From an uncultured Lachnospiraceae bacterium (GTDB lineage Bacteria > Bacillota > Clostridia > Lachnospirales > Lachnospiraceae), in NCBI GenBank assembly GCA_949155905.1, contig CASCWU010000011.1:1-56063 (forward strand): DNA of 56,063 nt, given 5' to 3'. The notes beneath the pieces were generated by a model, which worked only from the letters and a program-made list of their open reading frames with translations, was not told the DNA's origin and did not search any database. Made by a program: the position numbers and the translations under genes. Shown here piece after piece: positions 34,372 to 43,134 of the stretch; within the stretch, counting starts at the first letter, position 1; each line of letters starts with the position of its first letter.

Positions 34372-35159
34372 TTCTTCAATATCCTTTTTTTCATCAACAT
34401 AATCGTATCTCTAACCCCTATATCCTCTATCTTATATACGAAACGATACGGCATTATAAAATAACCCGCCAATCTTTTCCCATATCTCAAATTTAATTGT
34501 TTTCGTTTTTCATAAAGCTTTTTCTGCCCTTTACTAAACCAAGACATATTATAATGATGGATGCTGTAGGTATGCTCGGTCACTGTCAAAATCCCTGTAT
34601 CTACGTCTATTGGTGCAAAATATTCCGTCGGAAAAACCGTGCCTTTTGATAATTTCTGATAGTGATTATTGCAGATCAAGCCATGCTCCATCAGAGCCCT
34701 TGTCTGATAGATAGGGCAAGCAGTTTGATTTAATAACCCAGTCTTATCCCTGAAGACTAATGTTTCATAGATATCTTGTACCGTTTTTATGATAGGATTT
34801 CCTTGCTCCGCTCCAAACCCCAATCCAAATGCTACATAATCCCTACTCTCAAACCCACAAAACATTTCCAGTTCTAATAAATCATCAAGCGGCTTTAACA
34901 GTTCTACATCCGTATCGAAATAAATTCCTCCATATTGATACACAATATCCAGTCTTGCATAATCCGATACAAATCCCCACTTTTTTTCTTCGTATGCCTG
35001 TTCCATATATTTATTTTTAGAAACATCATAATTCCCTTCGTTCCATTCCACTATCTCATAGTCCGGACATTTTTTCTTCCAGCCCTCTATATAGCTTCTG
35101 TCCCTTTCTGGTATCGGATTCCCGCCAAACCAGCAGTAATGAATCACCTTCGGTATCAT
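34365..35159 (-). CDS. GT32-type glycosyltransferase
   Basis: 264 aa. MIPKVIHYCWFGGNPIPE, the DXD region YQYGGIYFDTDVE and YSIHHYNMSWFSK match the paralogue at 22092-22928 nearly block by block. It sits next to a GT2 gene, as does that paralogue, which suggests an old duplication of a GT32+GT2 pair. Confidence 0.87.
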   Translation of the reverse strand: MIPKVIHYCWFGGNPIPERDRSYIEGWKKKCPDYEIVEWNEGNYDVSKNKYMEQAYEEKKWGFVSDYARLDIVYQYGGIYFDTDVELLKPLDDLLELEMFCGFESRDYVAFGLGFGAEQGNPIIKTVQDIYETLVFRDKTGLLNQTACPIYQTRALMEHGLICNNHYQKLSKGTVFPTEYFAPIDVDTGILTVTEHTYSIHHYNMSWFSKGQKKLYEKRKQLNLRYGKRLAGYFIMPYRFVYKIEDIGVRDTIMLMKKRILKKC

Positions 35160-35160
35160 G

Positions 35161-36246
35161 CTACTTTCCCTGCCTTTTTCTTACCACATATCCATACAAT
35201 TTCCCTGCCCTTTTTCTCCCCAGCAACCAATATGCCCATCTGCACAGCCTGATTTTCCTGCTGCTTCCATACCGAATCAACCAGGAATATTTCTTCCATT
35301 CCTTTTCTCCTGGACTCTTATGTCCGTCGCAATATCCAAGCAAAATAAAATACTCATATGCCAATAATGCTAACATCGCTTTTCTTACTCTTCCATTCTC
35401 TCGCCTTCTTTTTTTCCAATCCTGTTTTTCTTCTTTTAGCTTCCTCCTGTTTCTTTTCTCGTAAAACATTCCATCTTTAAAATAATCCGCCCACTTTGCA
35501 ATAATCCGATACAAATCTATCCTGTTTTTGACTCCTGGATCTGTTGTAATAGACCCTTCTCTAACCCGGTATACATATCCGTTTTCCTTGGAATAGACCA
35601 TTCGTTTTGCAGCTAAAACGAGGCGGATGTACCAGTCGATATCCTCACTCAGCAGCCCTTTTTCAAAATACAAATCCTTTTCCACTAAAAACTCTGTCTT
35701 TACTGCTTTGCAGCAGGCCGAAACCAAATAGACATCCTGCTTCATGAGATAATTCTGTGCCTTTCCGTACTCCAAACGGTTAAGAAGTTTTTCCTTTAAG
35801 GCTGGATAACAGGTCCAAAATTTTGTTTCTTTTTCATTGCATCGTTTAAAAGAAAAAAGTAAAAAATCGGGTTCTTCTTTTAAAGCATCAAAAATTCTTC
35901 CTAAAAATCCGCAATCCTCCCAAAAATCATCACTGTCTACAAAGAGTAAATATTCTCCCCTTGCGATTCGGATTCCGCTATTTCTGGCTTCGGAAAGTCC
36001 GCCGTTTTCTTTATGGAGAACTACTATTCTTCTGCTTTCTGCAGAGCGGCGCATATCCTCCTCGTAATAAGCGTCGCAAATCTTTCCAGAGGCATCCGTC
36101 GAACCATCATCCACTAAAATCATTTCAAAATCGGTAAAGCTTTGTCCTAAAATACTCTCCACACAACGCCTTAAATACTGCTCTACATTATAAACCGGAA
36201 CAATCACGCTGAATTTTTTCTTTTTATCTTCCATTTTGCTGCACAT
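35161..36246 (-). CDS. Glycosyltransferase family 2
   Basis: 361 aa. FSVIVPVYNVEQYLRRC, LVDDGSTDASGK, NGGLSEARNSG and FVDSDDFWED are visible. It overlaps the upstream GT4 gene by 23 bp; an internal ATG at 36234 is an alternative start. The Lys/Arg-rich linker near residues 265-285 and the C-terminus are likely membrane-facing. Confidence 0.87.
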   Translation of the reverse strand: MCSKMEDKKKKFSVIVPVYNVEQYLRRCVESILGQSFTDFEMILVDDGSTDASGKICDAYYEEDMRRSAESRRIVVLHKENGGLSEARNSGIRIARGEYLLFVDSDDFWEDCGFLGRIFDALKEEPDFLLFSFKRCNEKETKFWTCYPALKEKLLNRLEYGKAQNYLMKQDVYLVSACCKAVKTEFLVEKDLYFEKGLLSEDIDWYIRLVLAAKRMVYSKENGYVYRVREGSITTDPGVKNRIDLYRIIAKWADYFKDGMFYEKRNRRKLKEEKQDWKKRRRENGRVRKAMLALLAYEYFILLGYCDGHKSPGEKEWKKYSWLIRYGSSRKIRLCRWAYWLLGRKRAGKLYGYVVRKRQGK

Positions 36247-37450
36247 CCAGATAAATTTCTTCCATTCTTTTTCTCACGACCCTAAGAGAATACTTTTGTA
36301 ATTTCTTTCTGCTTTCGCTTTTTATCCTTTCCCTTTTTGTCCCCTTCTTTTCTCTGTCCTGCCTGATCCAGCTTATCACCTGTTCCAGCTTTCCTGCCAG
36401 TTCCTCCAGCCTATCCAAAGGAAACAGTCCTCCTCGTTCTTCGGATACCAACTCTCTATTTCCTCTGATATTTGACGCCACACACGGCAAACCAACTGCC
36501 ATTGCTTCCATCAAGGCTACCGGCAGCCCCTCCTGTTTCGATGGAAATACAAACAGATCCGAGACGGCCAGCACCTCTATCACGTCGCTTCGATACCCTA
36601 ACAAATGAAAACGTTCGGCTACCCCCAGCTCCTTTGCCTTTTGAAGCAATTCCTTTGCTAATGCTCCCTGTCCGCAAATCAGATACCATAGTTCCTTTTC
36701 TTTCCCTGAGGTTTTGCTCGCTTTTTTTGTATATTTATTCTCTAACTCCAGCTTTTTCCAAGCCTCTAAAACCATCTTATGATTTTTCCGTTCCGACAGC
36801 TCCCCCACCGAAACCATCACTACCGCATCCACCGGTATCCCAAGCTCCTTCCGCTTTTCCTCCCGGCAAACCCGATCCGCTCTCGCTGCTATCCCGTTCA
36901 CATCAACACCCACGCCCGGCACATATTCTACACGCTTCGTCGGTAAATGCTCCTTCGCCAGATGATAATCCTCCCGGTTGATGGTAATCAATACATCCGT
37001 GAAGTGTGCGCAGAATTTTTCCACCGGATAATAAAGCAACCAATTTTTCCAGGGTATCTCCCTCCAGCTTGCTCCTTTATAAAAATGGAACCCATGCGCC
37101 GTATAAATAACTCTTGTCCCGTTTTTTCGTTCCTTTCGGCAGGTCAGACGTAATAAAACCGAAGCGGATGGAGTATTGGTATGTACCAGTGTGAAGTGTT
37201 CTCGTTGCAATAATTGTTTTAGCTGCTGGTAAGCCCGAAGATTGTCCATATGAAAGGGTGTTCTGGAAAAGGAAATCGGATGATAGACATCACAAAACGG
37301 AATCACGCATTCCTCTTGTCTGTCAAAATCATTGGCTGCTGCCACATGCGTTTCCCATCCTTGCTCTTGGAACCACTCCAATACCGGAAGATGAAACGTC
37401 AAAATATGCTGCTTTACTACTGTTGCTACAATCAGCACCTTTCGTTTCAC
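36224..37450 (-). CDS. Glycosyltransferase family 4
   Basis: 408 aa from a GTG at 37450 (GGGGAG site, 6 nt). GT-B fold: N-terminal VHTNTPSASVLLRL and YTAHGFHFYKGA, then donor domain with VGELSERKNH and the EX7E motif in SKQEGLPVALMEAMAVGLPCVAS. Relatives act early in capsule and exopolysaccharide assembly (CapM/EpsF type). It follows the phosphoglycosyl transferase gene, so it probably adds the second sugar. Confidence 0.88.
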   Translation of the reverse strand: MKRKVLIVATVVKQHILTFHLPVLEWFQEQGWETHVAAANDFDRQEECVIPFCDVYHPISFSRTPFHMDNLRAYQQLKQLLQREHFTLVHTNTPSASVLLRLTCRKERKNGTRVIYTAHGFHFYKGASWREIPWKNWLLYYPVEKFCAHFTDVLITINREDYHLAKEHLPTKRVEYVPGVGVDVNGIAARADRVCREEKRKELGIPVDAVVMVSVGELSERKNHKMVLEAWKKLELENKYTKKASKTSGKEKELWYLICGQGALAKELLQKAKELGVAERFHLLGYRSDVIEVLAVSDLFVFPSKQEGLPVALMEAMAVGLPCVASNIRGNRELVSEERGGLFPLDRLEELAGKLEQVISWIRQDREKKGTKRERIKSESRKKLQKYSLRVVRKRMEEIYLDVQQNGR

Positions 37451-37536
37451 GGTACACTCCCCTTTCTTGCTTTCTGTTTATGTTTCTGCCTCTTCTTAGA
37501 TTCTATTTCCGTTTTCCTTTTATTTTTCATTACCGT

Positions 37537-39072
37537 TCAAATAAGTCTTGAATGGTTATGTTCGGTGAGCTGAATTGTCTCCGCAAAGTCCTGATAAGGC
37601 AGCCATGAATCATCTACGTTCATTTCCTGCGCATACACCAGGTCTCCAAAGACCTTCTGTACCAGCGAGACTCTTTGCTCCAACAACCGGAGGAACGGAT
37701 GGAACCAACGGCTGAAAAGAATCCTTTTTTGATGACAGGCAGCAATTTCCTCTACCATCTGCCTGGTAGAAACATACTCTTTGTTTTGCGGAAAATACAA
37801 GCCGCCCTCACCTGTTCGGATGATTTGCTCTAATACAGCCGTCAGATTTCCAATATAAATCATACTGCGGTAATTTGGATAAGCCGGAAAAAGAGGAGTT
37901 TTTAACGCCAGCTTTCTAAGACGGGGATAGTTCCCTTTGCAGCCCTTTCCGTATACCATAGGCGGACGCAGGACAGCCACATGAAAGGGGGTTCCATACT
38001 CCTTCTGCTCCTCTTCTAATTTGCGTAATTTCTGCTCTGCTTCCCATTTTGTCTGGCCATAATAGCTGTTTGGCTTTGGAATATCCTTTCTGGTGATTCT
38101 CCCTCTTTGCTTTCCGTATACGCTCATACTGCTTAAAAACAGAAACTGCCTCACCCCTGCCTGCTTCGCCCGTTTCGCCAATTCAACCGGCAGAAGCGTA
38201 TTTACACTGCGGTAATAGGCCAACTCTCTCTTTTTTTCCCGCCTGTGTGCCAGACCTGCCACAAATACAATCGAATCATAGCCTTCTAAGGAATGCTCTC
38301 TCCATGCCTCTTTTTTCATATCCAGAACCATTATCTCATATTGCTCTGGTTTCTTTTGAAGCGTCCGCTCCAATGCCATCCCAATATAGCTTCCTGCCCC
38401 GGCAATCAAGACCTTATACGCATCTGTTTTTTCTTTTTGAATTTGTTCTATAGTTCCCTTTTTGATTTCTCTGCTCCCCTCTACAATCCCATCCCGCCGC
38501 CAGACTGCCTGAACCGTCAGGGCAATGCAAAAACAATCCAGGAAAAACGCCTTAAATCCTCCTTTTTTCTGCTGCCTGGCATATACCCCGTCCAGTCTTG
38601 CTTTCTTTGATATTTCTAACTCATCCCGGCCATGTACCTGCGCCCAGCCGGTCAGCCCTGGTTTGATATCATTCGCTCCGTATTTTTCTCGTTCTGCCAG
38701 TAAATCATATTGATTCCAAAGAGCCGGACGAGGCCCAACGATACTCATATCTCCCTTTAGGATATTAAATAGCTGCGGAAGCTCGTCCAGACTGGTTTTT
38801 CTTAGCACCCTTCCGATTGGTGTCAGATAACGTTCGGCTCCTAAAAGCTGGTGTGTCGGTATATTGGCCGGAGTCCCGGTATACATGGTTCGAAATTTCC
38901 ATATCTGAAAATAGGTCTTGTGTATTCCTACTCGTTTCTGAGAAAATAACACTGGTCCTCTGCTGCTTCCCTTGACTGCCAGCGCAATCAACAGCATTGG
39001 AACCGCTCCAAGCAACAGGGCAAGCACTGACAGCACGACATCTATGGCTCGTTTGAAATAGCACTCATACAT
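37537..39072 (-). CDS. Phosphoglycosyl transferase - NAD-dependent epimerase fusion
   Basis: 511 aa. Residues 1-200 are a monotopic phosphoglycosyl transferase: one N-terminal hydrophobic helix (11-34), KFRTM, the catalytic pair D96-E97 in SLDELPQLFN and GDMSIVGPRP. It loads the first sugar-1-phosphate onto undecaprenyl phosphate. Residues 219-500 are an extended-SDR epimerase/dehydratase: VLIAGAGSYIG (nucleotide binding; the usual GxxGxxG is altered), LSSMSVYG and the YxxxK motif YYGQTK. The fusion probably makes and then commits the first sugar. Its start overlaps the acetyltransferase stop by one base (TAATG). Confidence 0.88.
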   Translation of the reverse strand: MYECYFKRAIDVVLSVLALLLGAVPMLLIALAVKGSSRGPVLFSQKRVGIHKTYFQIWKFRTMYTGTPANIPTHQLLGAERYLTPIGRVLRKTSLDELPQLFNILKGDMSIVGPRPALWNQYDLLAEREKYGANDIKPGLTGWAQVHGRDELEISKKARLDGVYARQQKKGGFKAFFLDCFCIALTVQAVWRRDGIVEGSREIKKGTIEQIQKEKTDAYKVLIAGAGSYIGMALERTLQKKPEQYEIMVLDMKKEAWREHSLEGYDSIVFVAGLAHRREKKRELAYYRSVNTLLPVELAKRAKQAGVRQFLFLSSMSVYGKQRGRITRKDIPKPNSYYGQTKWEAEQKLRKLEEEQKEYGTPFHVAVLRPPMVYGKGCKGNYPRLRKLALKTPLFPAYPNYRSMIYIGNLTAVLEQIIRTGEGGLYFPQNKEYVSTRQMVEEIAACHQKRILFSRWFHPFLRLLEQRVSLVQKVFGDLVYAQEMNVDDSWLPYQDFAETIQLTEHNHSRLI

Positions 39073-39689
39073 TACATTTCCACCTCAAAGGAATCCTTAT
39101 CCCAAGTTTGCTGCAGTTCCCAAAAAACCTCTGCCGCATCCCGACAAAACACTTCTCCGCTTCGGATCGTTATACCAGGTGGTACAATGCTTCCGGATCT
39201 TACAATAGAACCACTCTCTAACAGACAAGCATCTCCAATCAGGCAATCTCTCTCTACTATCGCTCCGGCCTTTACCCACACTGCCGTTCCTAAGGTTGCT
39301 CCGGCCTCTATAACCGCCATTGGATATACAATACAGCCTTTACCCAAGCTAGCAGCAGGAGAAACTGCACTCTCCGGATGCAGCAGAGTGATGATGGTAT
39401 AGCAGCAGGCCTCCAGTCTTGCTATCACGTTTAAGCGCTGTTTTGCCTCCGGCAAGGCCACCGCTGCAAAGGGATATCTGATTGCAAGCTGTTCCCATTG
39501 CTCCTGCTGTCTTTGTTCTGCTTCTGCTTTTTCTCTTGCACCCGTTTGGGGTTCTGCCTGAACTGCACAGATAGACACTGCAACCGTCTGCCTCTGTTCT
39601 AGGGACATGGTGTTTTGTATCGCCTCGATTATTTCTTTTATCGCATTGGCCTCTCTATCCTCGCCTACAATCAGCAGTCGCTCTTCCAT
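39072..39689 (-). CDS. Hexapeptide-repeat acetyltransferase (PglD/NeuD-like)
   Basis: 205 aa. The C-terminal half shows left-handed beta-helix turns (ASLGKGCIVYPMAVIEAGA, TLGTAVWVKAGAI, LIGDACLLESGSIV). The N-terminal part resembles the small Rossmann-like substrate domain of PglD. Such enzymes N- or O-acetylate nucleotide-sugars. It is the first gene of the long glycan operon and faces the invertible segment; AGAGGAAGAAGG precedes ATG 39689. Confidence 0.8.
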   Translation of the reverse strand: MEERLLIVGEDREANAIKEIIEAIQNTMSLEQRQTVAVSICAVQAEPQTGAREKAEAEQRQQEQWEQLAIRYPFAAVALPEAKQRLNVIARLEACCYTIITLLHPESAVSPAASLGKGCIVYPMAVIEAGATLGTAVWVKAGAIVERDCLIGDACLLESGSIVRSGSIVPPGITIRSGEVFCRDAAEVFWELQQTWDKDSFEVEM

Positions 39690-39849
39690 CTTTTTTCCTT
39701 CTTCCTCTCTTTTTTCACTTAAATAGTTTTCCTAGGAAATACCAGAAAGAAAGACTTTTTGCTATTTCTTGGCCTATCCATACAGACAGGACAGGCGTAG
39801 AATGGTATGTAAGCTTCTTCTATGGGAAATACTAAAATAAAAACCTGGC
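39690..39849 (-). promoter_or_regulatory. Glycan operon leader without its own promoter
   Basis: 160 bp between the left inverted repeat and the first operon gene. I find no TTGACA/TATAAT-like pair on the minus strand here. Two similar TATTTCC-type direct repeats (near 39730 and 39825) are seen. Expression should therefore depend on what lies beyond the repeat. Confidence 0.5.
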
Positions 39850-39885
39850 ATTTCGTAGAATACGTAGTTCTGCGAAATAGCAGGT
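39832..39885 (-). terminator. Intrinsic terminator built on the left recombination site
   Basis: On the minus strand an 18-nt arm beginning ACCTGC, the recombination site centre, and an arm ending CCAGGT (39843-39885 overall) form a long stem with two mismatches and one G-U pair, followed by TTTTTATTTT. The recombinase stop codon (39885-39887) abuts it. It should stop recombinase transcripts from entering the glycan operon in the present orientation. Confidence 0.75.
39850..39877 (+). repeat. Left inverted recombination site (28 bp)
   Basis: Exact reverse complement of 40959-40986. Internally it has two 10-bp arms (TTTCGTAGAA and TTCTGCGAAA, one mismatch in the palindrome) around a 7-bp core TACGTAG, the layout of a tyrosine-recombinase crossover site. 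Confidence 0.9.
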
Positions 39886-40835
39886 CAGAAGAGACGTACC
39901 AGCTTATTCATCTGTTCTTTTTTATATTCAAAGCTGGAGTGAAAATAATATTCCATTGTCACCTTGATTTCTGCATGTCCTAATACTTCACTTAATGTTT
40001 TCATATCCCATCCCAGGTTGATACAGCGAGTGGCAAAGGTATGACGCAGACAATGAAAGTTGCTGTACGGAATTTGTAGGCTTTCTAACATTCGTTTATA
40101 CGCATATTGAAGTGTCCGAGGCTCCAATGGTTTTTCTGCGGAATCAGAAAAAATAAAATACTCCCTCTTTTCTTCTTTGTAATAAGAAGAAAAAAGTTCT
40201 AATAAAAAGGACGGAAGCGGTATCACCCGGCAAGAGCTGCGGCTTTTCGGTTCTGAAATCAACAGTTCCGTACGAGCGCAGATATCCATAGCAAGCTCAG
40301 AGGCCGTTGTCACTTTTAATCGCTGAACGGATTTGGAAATAAATAAAGAACCTTGTTCAAAATTAAAGTCACTCCATTTTAAAGCGCAAAGTTCTCCAAT
40401 CCGAATCCCGGAATACAACGCCAGCAGCACGGCCATAGAATAACGATCCATTTGTTTTGAAATATATTCCTCTAGCTGCTTCTGATGTTGCCAGGAAAGT
40501 ACCTGTGCAACGGATTTTTCCCTCGGCAAGCGTGGTTTCATATGATAATAATTAGATAAATAGCGTTTTTGATAACCATATTCCAGGGCATTATTTAAAA
40601 TCATAAAAATAATCCGGCTGCTTCCGGCAGAAAGCTTTGGGCTTCCATCCTCTTTTTTCGGTAAGGAAGCATGGAATTCCCGGATATGCTGTTCTGATAG
40701 TTCCTCACAAGACAACTCTGCAAAAAATGGAATTAGATAGTTCCGAATCATCTGCCCATATTTACAGACGGTTGCTTTTGATAGAATTGTCTCCTGTTCC
40801 TCCATCCAACCATACAATACATTTGAAAATTTCAT
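39885..40835 (-). CDS. Tyrosine recombinase (inverton-type integrase)
   Basis: 316 aa with an N-terminal SAM-like core-binding domain and a C-terminal catalytic domain. Catalytic residues seen: R in SGIRIGELCALKW, HxxR in HCLRHTFAT, H in LGHAEIKVTMEYY, and a Tyr there (TMEYYFHSS). An AGGAG site precedes ATG 40835. The gene lies wholly between two inverted 28-bp sites, so it very likely inverts its own segment rather than integrating a phage. No other phage genes are near. Confidence 0.9.
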   Translation of the reverse strand: MKFSNVLYGWMEEQETILSKATVCKYGQMIRNYLIPFFAELSCEELSEQHIREFHASLPKKEDGSPKLSAGSSRIIFMILNNALEYGYQKRYLSNYYHMKPRLPREKSVAQVLSWQHQKQLEEYISKQMDRYSMAVLLALYSGIRIGELCALKWSDFNFEQGSLFISKSVQRLKVTTASELAMDICARTELLISEPKSRSSCRVIPLPSFLLELFSSYYKEEKREYFIFSDSAEKPLEPRTLQYAYKRMLESLQIPYSNFHCLRHTFATRCINLGWDMKTLSEVLGHAEIKVTMEYYFHSSFEYKKEQMNKLVRLF

Positions 40836-40928
40836 TTTTTCTCCTTCCTCGGCCGAACAGACATGCTCGCTAAGCTCCTATCTGCCGCGCCGCTTTGCCT
40901 TTTTTGATAGTTTTTTCTTTTTCCATAC

Positions 40929-40957
40929 TTGATTTCCGGACAAAACTATTGTATAAT
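40929..40957 (+). promoter_or_regulatory. Invertible promoter, now facing away from the glycan operon
   Basis: TTGATT (40929-40934), 17-nt spacer, TATAAT (40952-40957). The -10 ends 1 nt inside the right recombination site, within the invertible segment. It now reads rightward into terminator 41022-41050. After inversion it would read leftward into the glycan operon. Confidence 0.82.
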
Positions 40958-40958
40958 G

Positions 40959-40986
40959 TTTCGCAGAACTACGTATTCTACGAAAT
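40959..40986 (-). repeat. Right inverted recombination site (28 bp)
   Basis: Perfect inverted partner of 39850-39877; the 1081 bp between them (39878-40958) hold the recombinase gene and the promoter. Confidence 0.9.
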
Positions 40987-41021
40987 AGAAAAAACAAAAA
41001 AATAACAAAAAGTGACACAAA

Positions 41022-41050
41022 AAAAGCCACCGACAAAAACGGTGGCTTTT
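41022..41050. terminator. Bidirectional intrinsic terminator
   Basis: Perfect 11-bp stem AAAAGCCACCG / CGGTGGCTTTT with a 7-nt loop. It ends the GH3 gene on the minus strand (T7 follows) and stops plus-strand transcripts from the invertible promoter in its present orientation. Confidence 0.88.
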
Positions 41051-41081
41051 ATAAAAGCAAAAATGTTCCTTACGATTTCTT

Positions 41082-43063
41082 TTATTCCATTTTGTTTAAA
41101 TCCATAATCAGTTCATCCAACTGCTCCTCCGTCAGCCTGCCAAACGTCACCAGGCTGTTTAAGGGCATTGCCAGGGCAGTTTCCTGTGTCCGCTTTTCTG
41201 AGCCTTCTCCCAAATGCCTGACGTCATTGGCGCTGTCGTTCCTGCTTAGCAGACGGCCGACCAGCTCTCTTCCCTTCTGGCTGCGGTTCAGATCTCCGAT
41301 AGTAGAATAGCGGGTATAGGTAAACGGCAGCTCTCTGGTGCTTTCTACCCATACCTCCTCCGAAAGCCGAATCTCTCTGGAAGATACGGCTATTTCTATC
41401 GTATAGGCTCCTTCTTCTACATACCAGTCATGAATTTTGCTTTCATAATAGGAAAATGCCCGGCTGCTTAGTGTCAGATTTAACTGCCTTTCTTCTCCTG
41501 GCTCTAACTCTACTTTAGAAAACTCCCGCAACTCCCGTTCCGGCCGCCGTACTGCACTGTCTGCCTTGCAGACGTAAAGCTGTATGATTTCCTTTCCCTT
41601 TCTTGTCCCGATGTTTTTTACCCGAAAATGAAGGCGAAGGGATTCTGTATCGTTTATCCGGTTTTTTTCCAAAGTTAGATCGCGATATGCAAACTGTGTA
41701 TAAGAAAGACCATATCCAAACGGAAAACGAACCTCCTGCTTTTTTTTATCATAATAACGGTATTCGGCTGTACCCGGCTGACTTCCTCAATAAGCCGCAC
41801 CTGGTTTTCCGGCATTCTCATATGCTGCCGATCCTCCCCCTCTGTCTCATAAAAATCCGGCAGTCCGACAAACAATACTGCAGTTTCTACCTGTTTGGCC
41901 AGGTTTACTGCCTCCTCGAAAAGCTGTTTTTCCTCGTGGTCGGTTCTTTTGTCATAGCCTCTTGCATAAGCTACATTCCTGCCATACTCCTTTGCAGCTT
42001 CACAGGCAGAATCTACCCGATAGGCATTGACATGGCTGCTTCCGTTTCCCTGATACCTTGGACTCACGGCAAATTCTCCGATAAAGGCAACGGTTCCTTC
42101 TTTTTTTAACGGAAGGAGATTGGCTTCATTTTTCAGCAGCACCGCACTTTCCTCGGCAAAACGCACTGCTTCTGTATGGATTTTTTCTAATGTCTCGGAT
42201 GGTTCTGTTGCGTATTCCCTCTCCTGCCCTTTCTCAGAGGCTGCAGTTCGGTAAACCAGCCGGAGTACCTCCTTTACCGAACGGTCTAACTCTTCCTTGG
42301 AAATAGTTCCATTCTCTACGGCACGGACAAGCTTCTGATCCTGTGCGCCGCTTCCGCCCGGCATTTCCAGGTTCTGCCCGGCTAACAGTCCCTTTACCCG
42401 ATCCTTGACGGCTCCCCAGTCTGTCACAACACAGCCGTCATACTCCCATTGCTCTCTTAAAATATGTGTCAGCAGCCCCCAGACCTTGCCCTGCTTGACG
42501 GCTGCTTCAAAGGCTGGAAGATAAATTTCATATAAGGTACGCTCCTCCACATAGGACATCCCACTCATTCAGTTTGTTTCCTGATTGTTGCAGGCAAAAT
42601 GCTTGACGCAGGCTGCCACCTCTTTTTTCTGTAAGCCCTTTATATAGCCGACTGCCAATTCTCCTGCCAAAAACGGATCCTCGCTATAATATTCAAAATT
42701 CCTTCCGCATACCGGACTTCTTTTGATATTGATACCTGGTCCTAGCAGCATTCCTACCTGCTCGACCCGGCAAAGTTCTCCTAACAGCTCTCCCTGCCGT
42801 TCTAGCAGTTCCCGATCAAAGGAAGAAGCCATCGCTGCCGCACTTGGAAAGCAAACCGAGGGTATACTTTCCCCGATTCCATGAATCTCTCCCTCTCCCT
42901 TTTGCTTCCGCAGGCCGCTCGGCCCGTCGCACATCATAATACGCGGGATTCCCAGACGTTTCACCTCTTTGGTATGCCAAAAATCTGCCCCGGAACATAA
43001 GCTTGCCTTCTCCTCTATCGTTAATTCCTCTAACCACGCTTCTACGTTTTTCATTGCTATCAT
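41082..43063 (-). pseudogene. GH3 beta-glucosidase, nonsense plus internal deletion
   Basis: Family 3 glycoside hydrolase readable in three pieces. Piece 1 (43063-42569) has DGPSGLR and ends CNNQETN at an in-frame TGA. Relatives have Arg there, so CGA to TGA is likely. Piece 2 (42568-41675) continues in the same frame with MSGMSYVEERTL and the nucleophile region VVTDWGA. After QPNTV the frame changes: the C-terminal piece (EVRFPFGYGLSYTQF onward, 41672-41082) is in another frame, and the usual segment of some 70-100 residues between them is missing. TACCGTT occurs at the junction, as expected for a short-repeat deletion. It is not a functional enzyme as assembled. Confidence 0.85.
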
Positions 43064-43134
43064 CCGCCCTTCCGCGAAAGAGAGCGAGTCTCCTTCGCTG
43101 TTGTATTTTTTCTGTTTATGATATACGGGACGGG

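Noticed and set aside
39850-40986. The 28-bp repeats as attL/attR of an integrated phage or island
   Set aside because: Attachment-site duplicates from integration are direct repeats; these are inverted, and only the recombinase and a promoter lie between.
40959-40986. Right repeat as a plain terminator hairpin
   Set aside because: No T-run follows it on the plus strand (AGAAAAAAC), and its exact partner 1.1 kb away argues for a recombination site.
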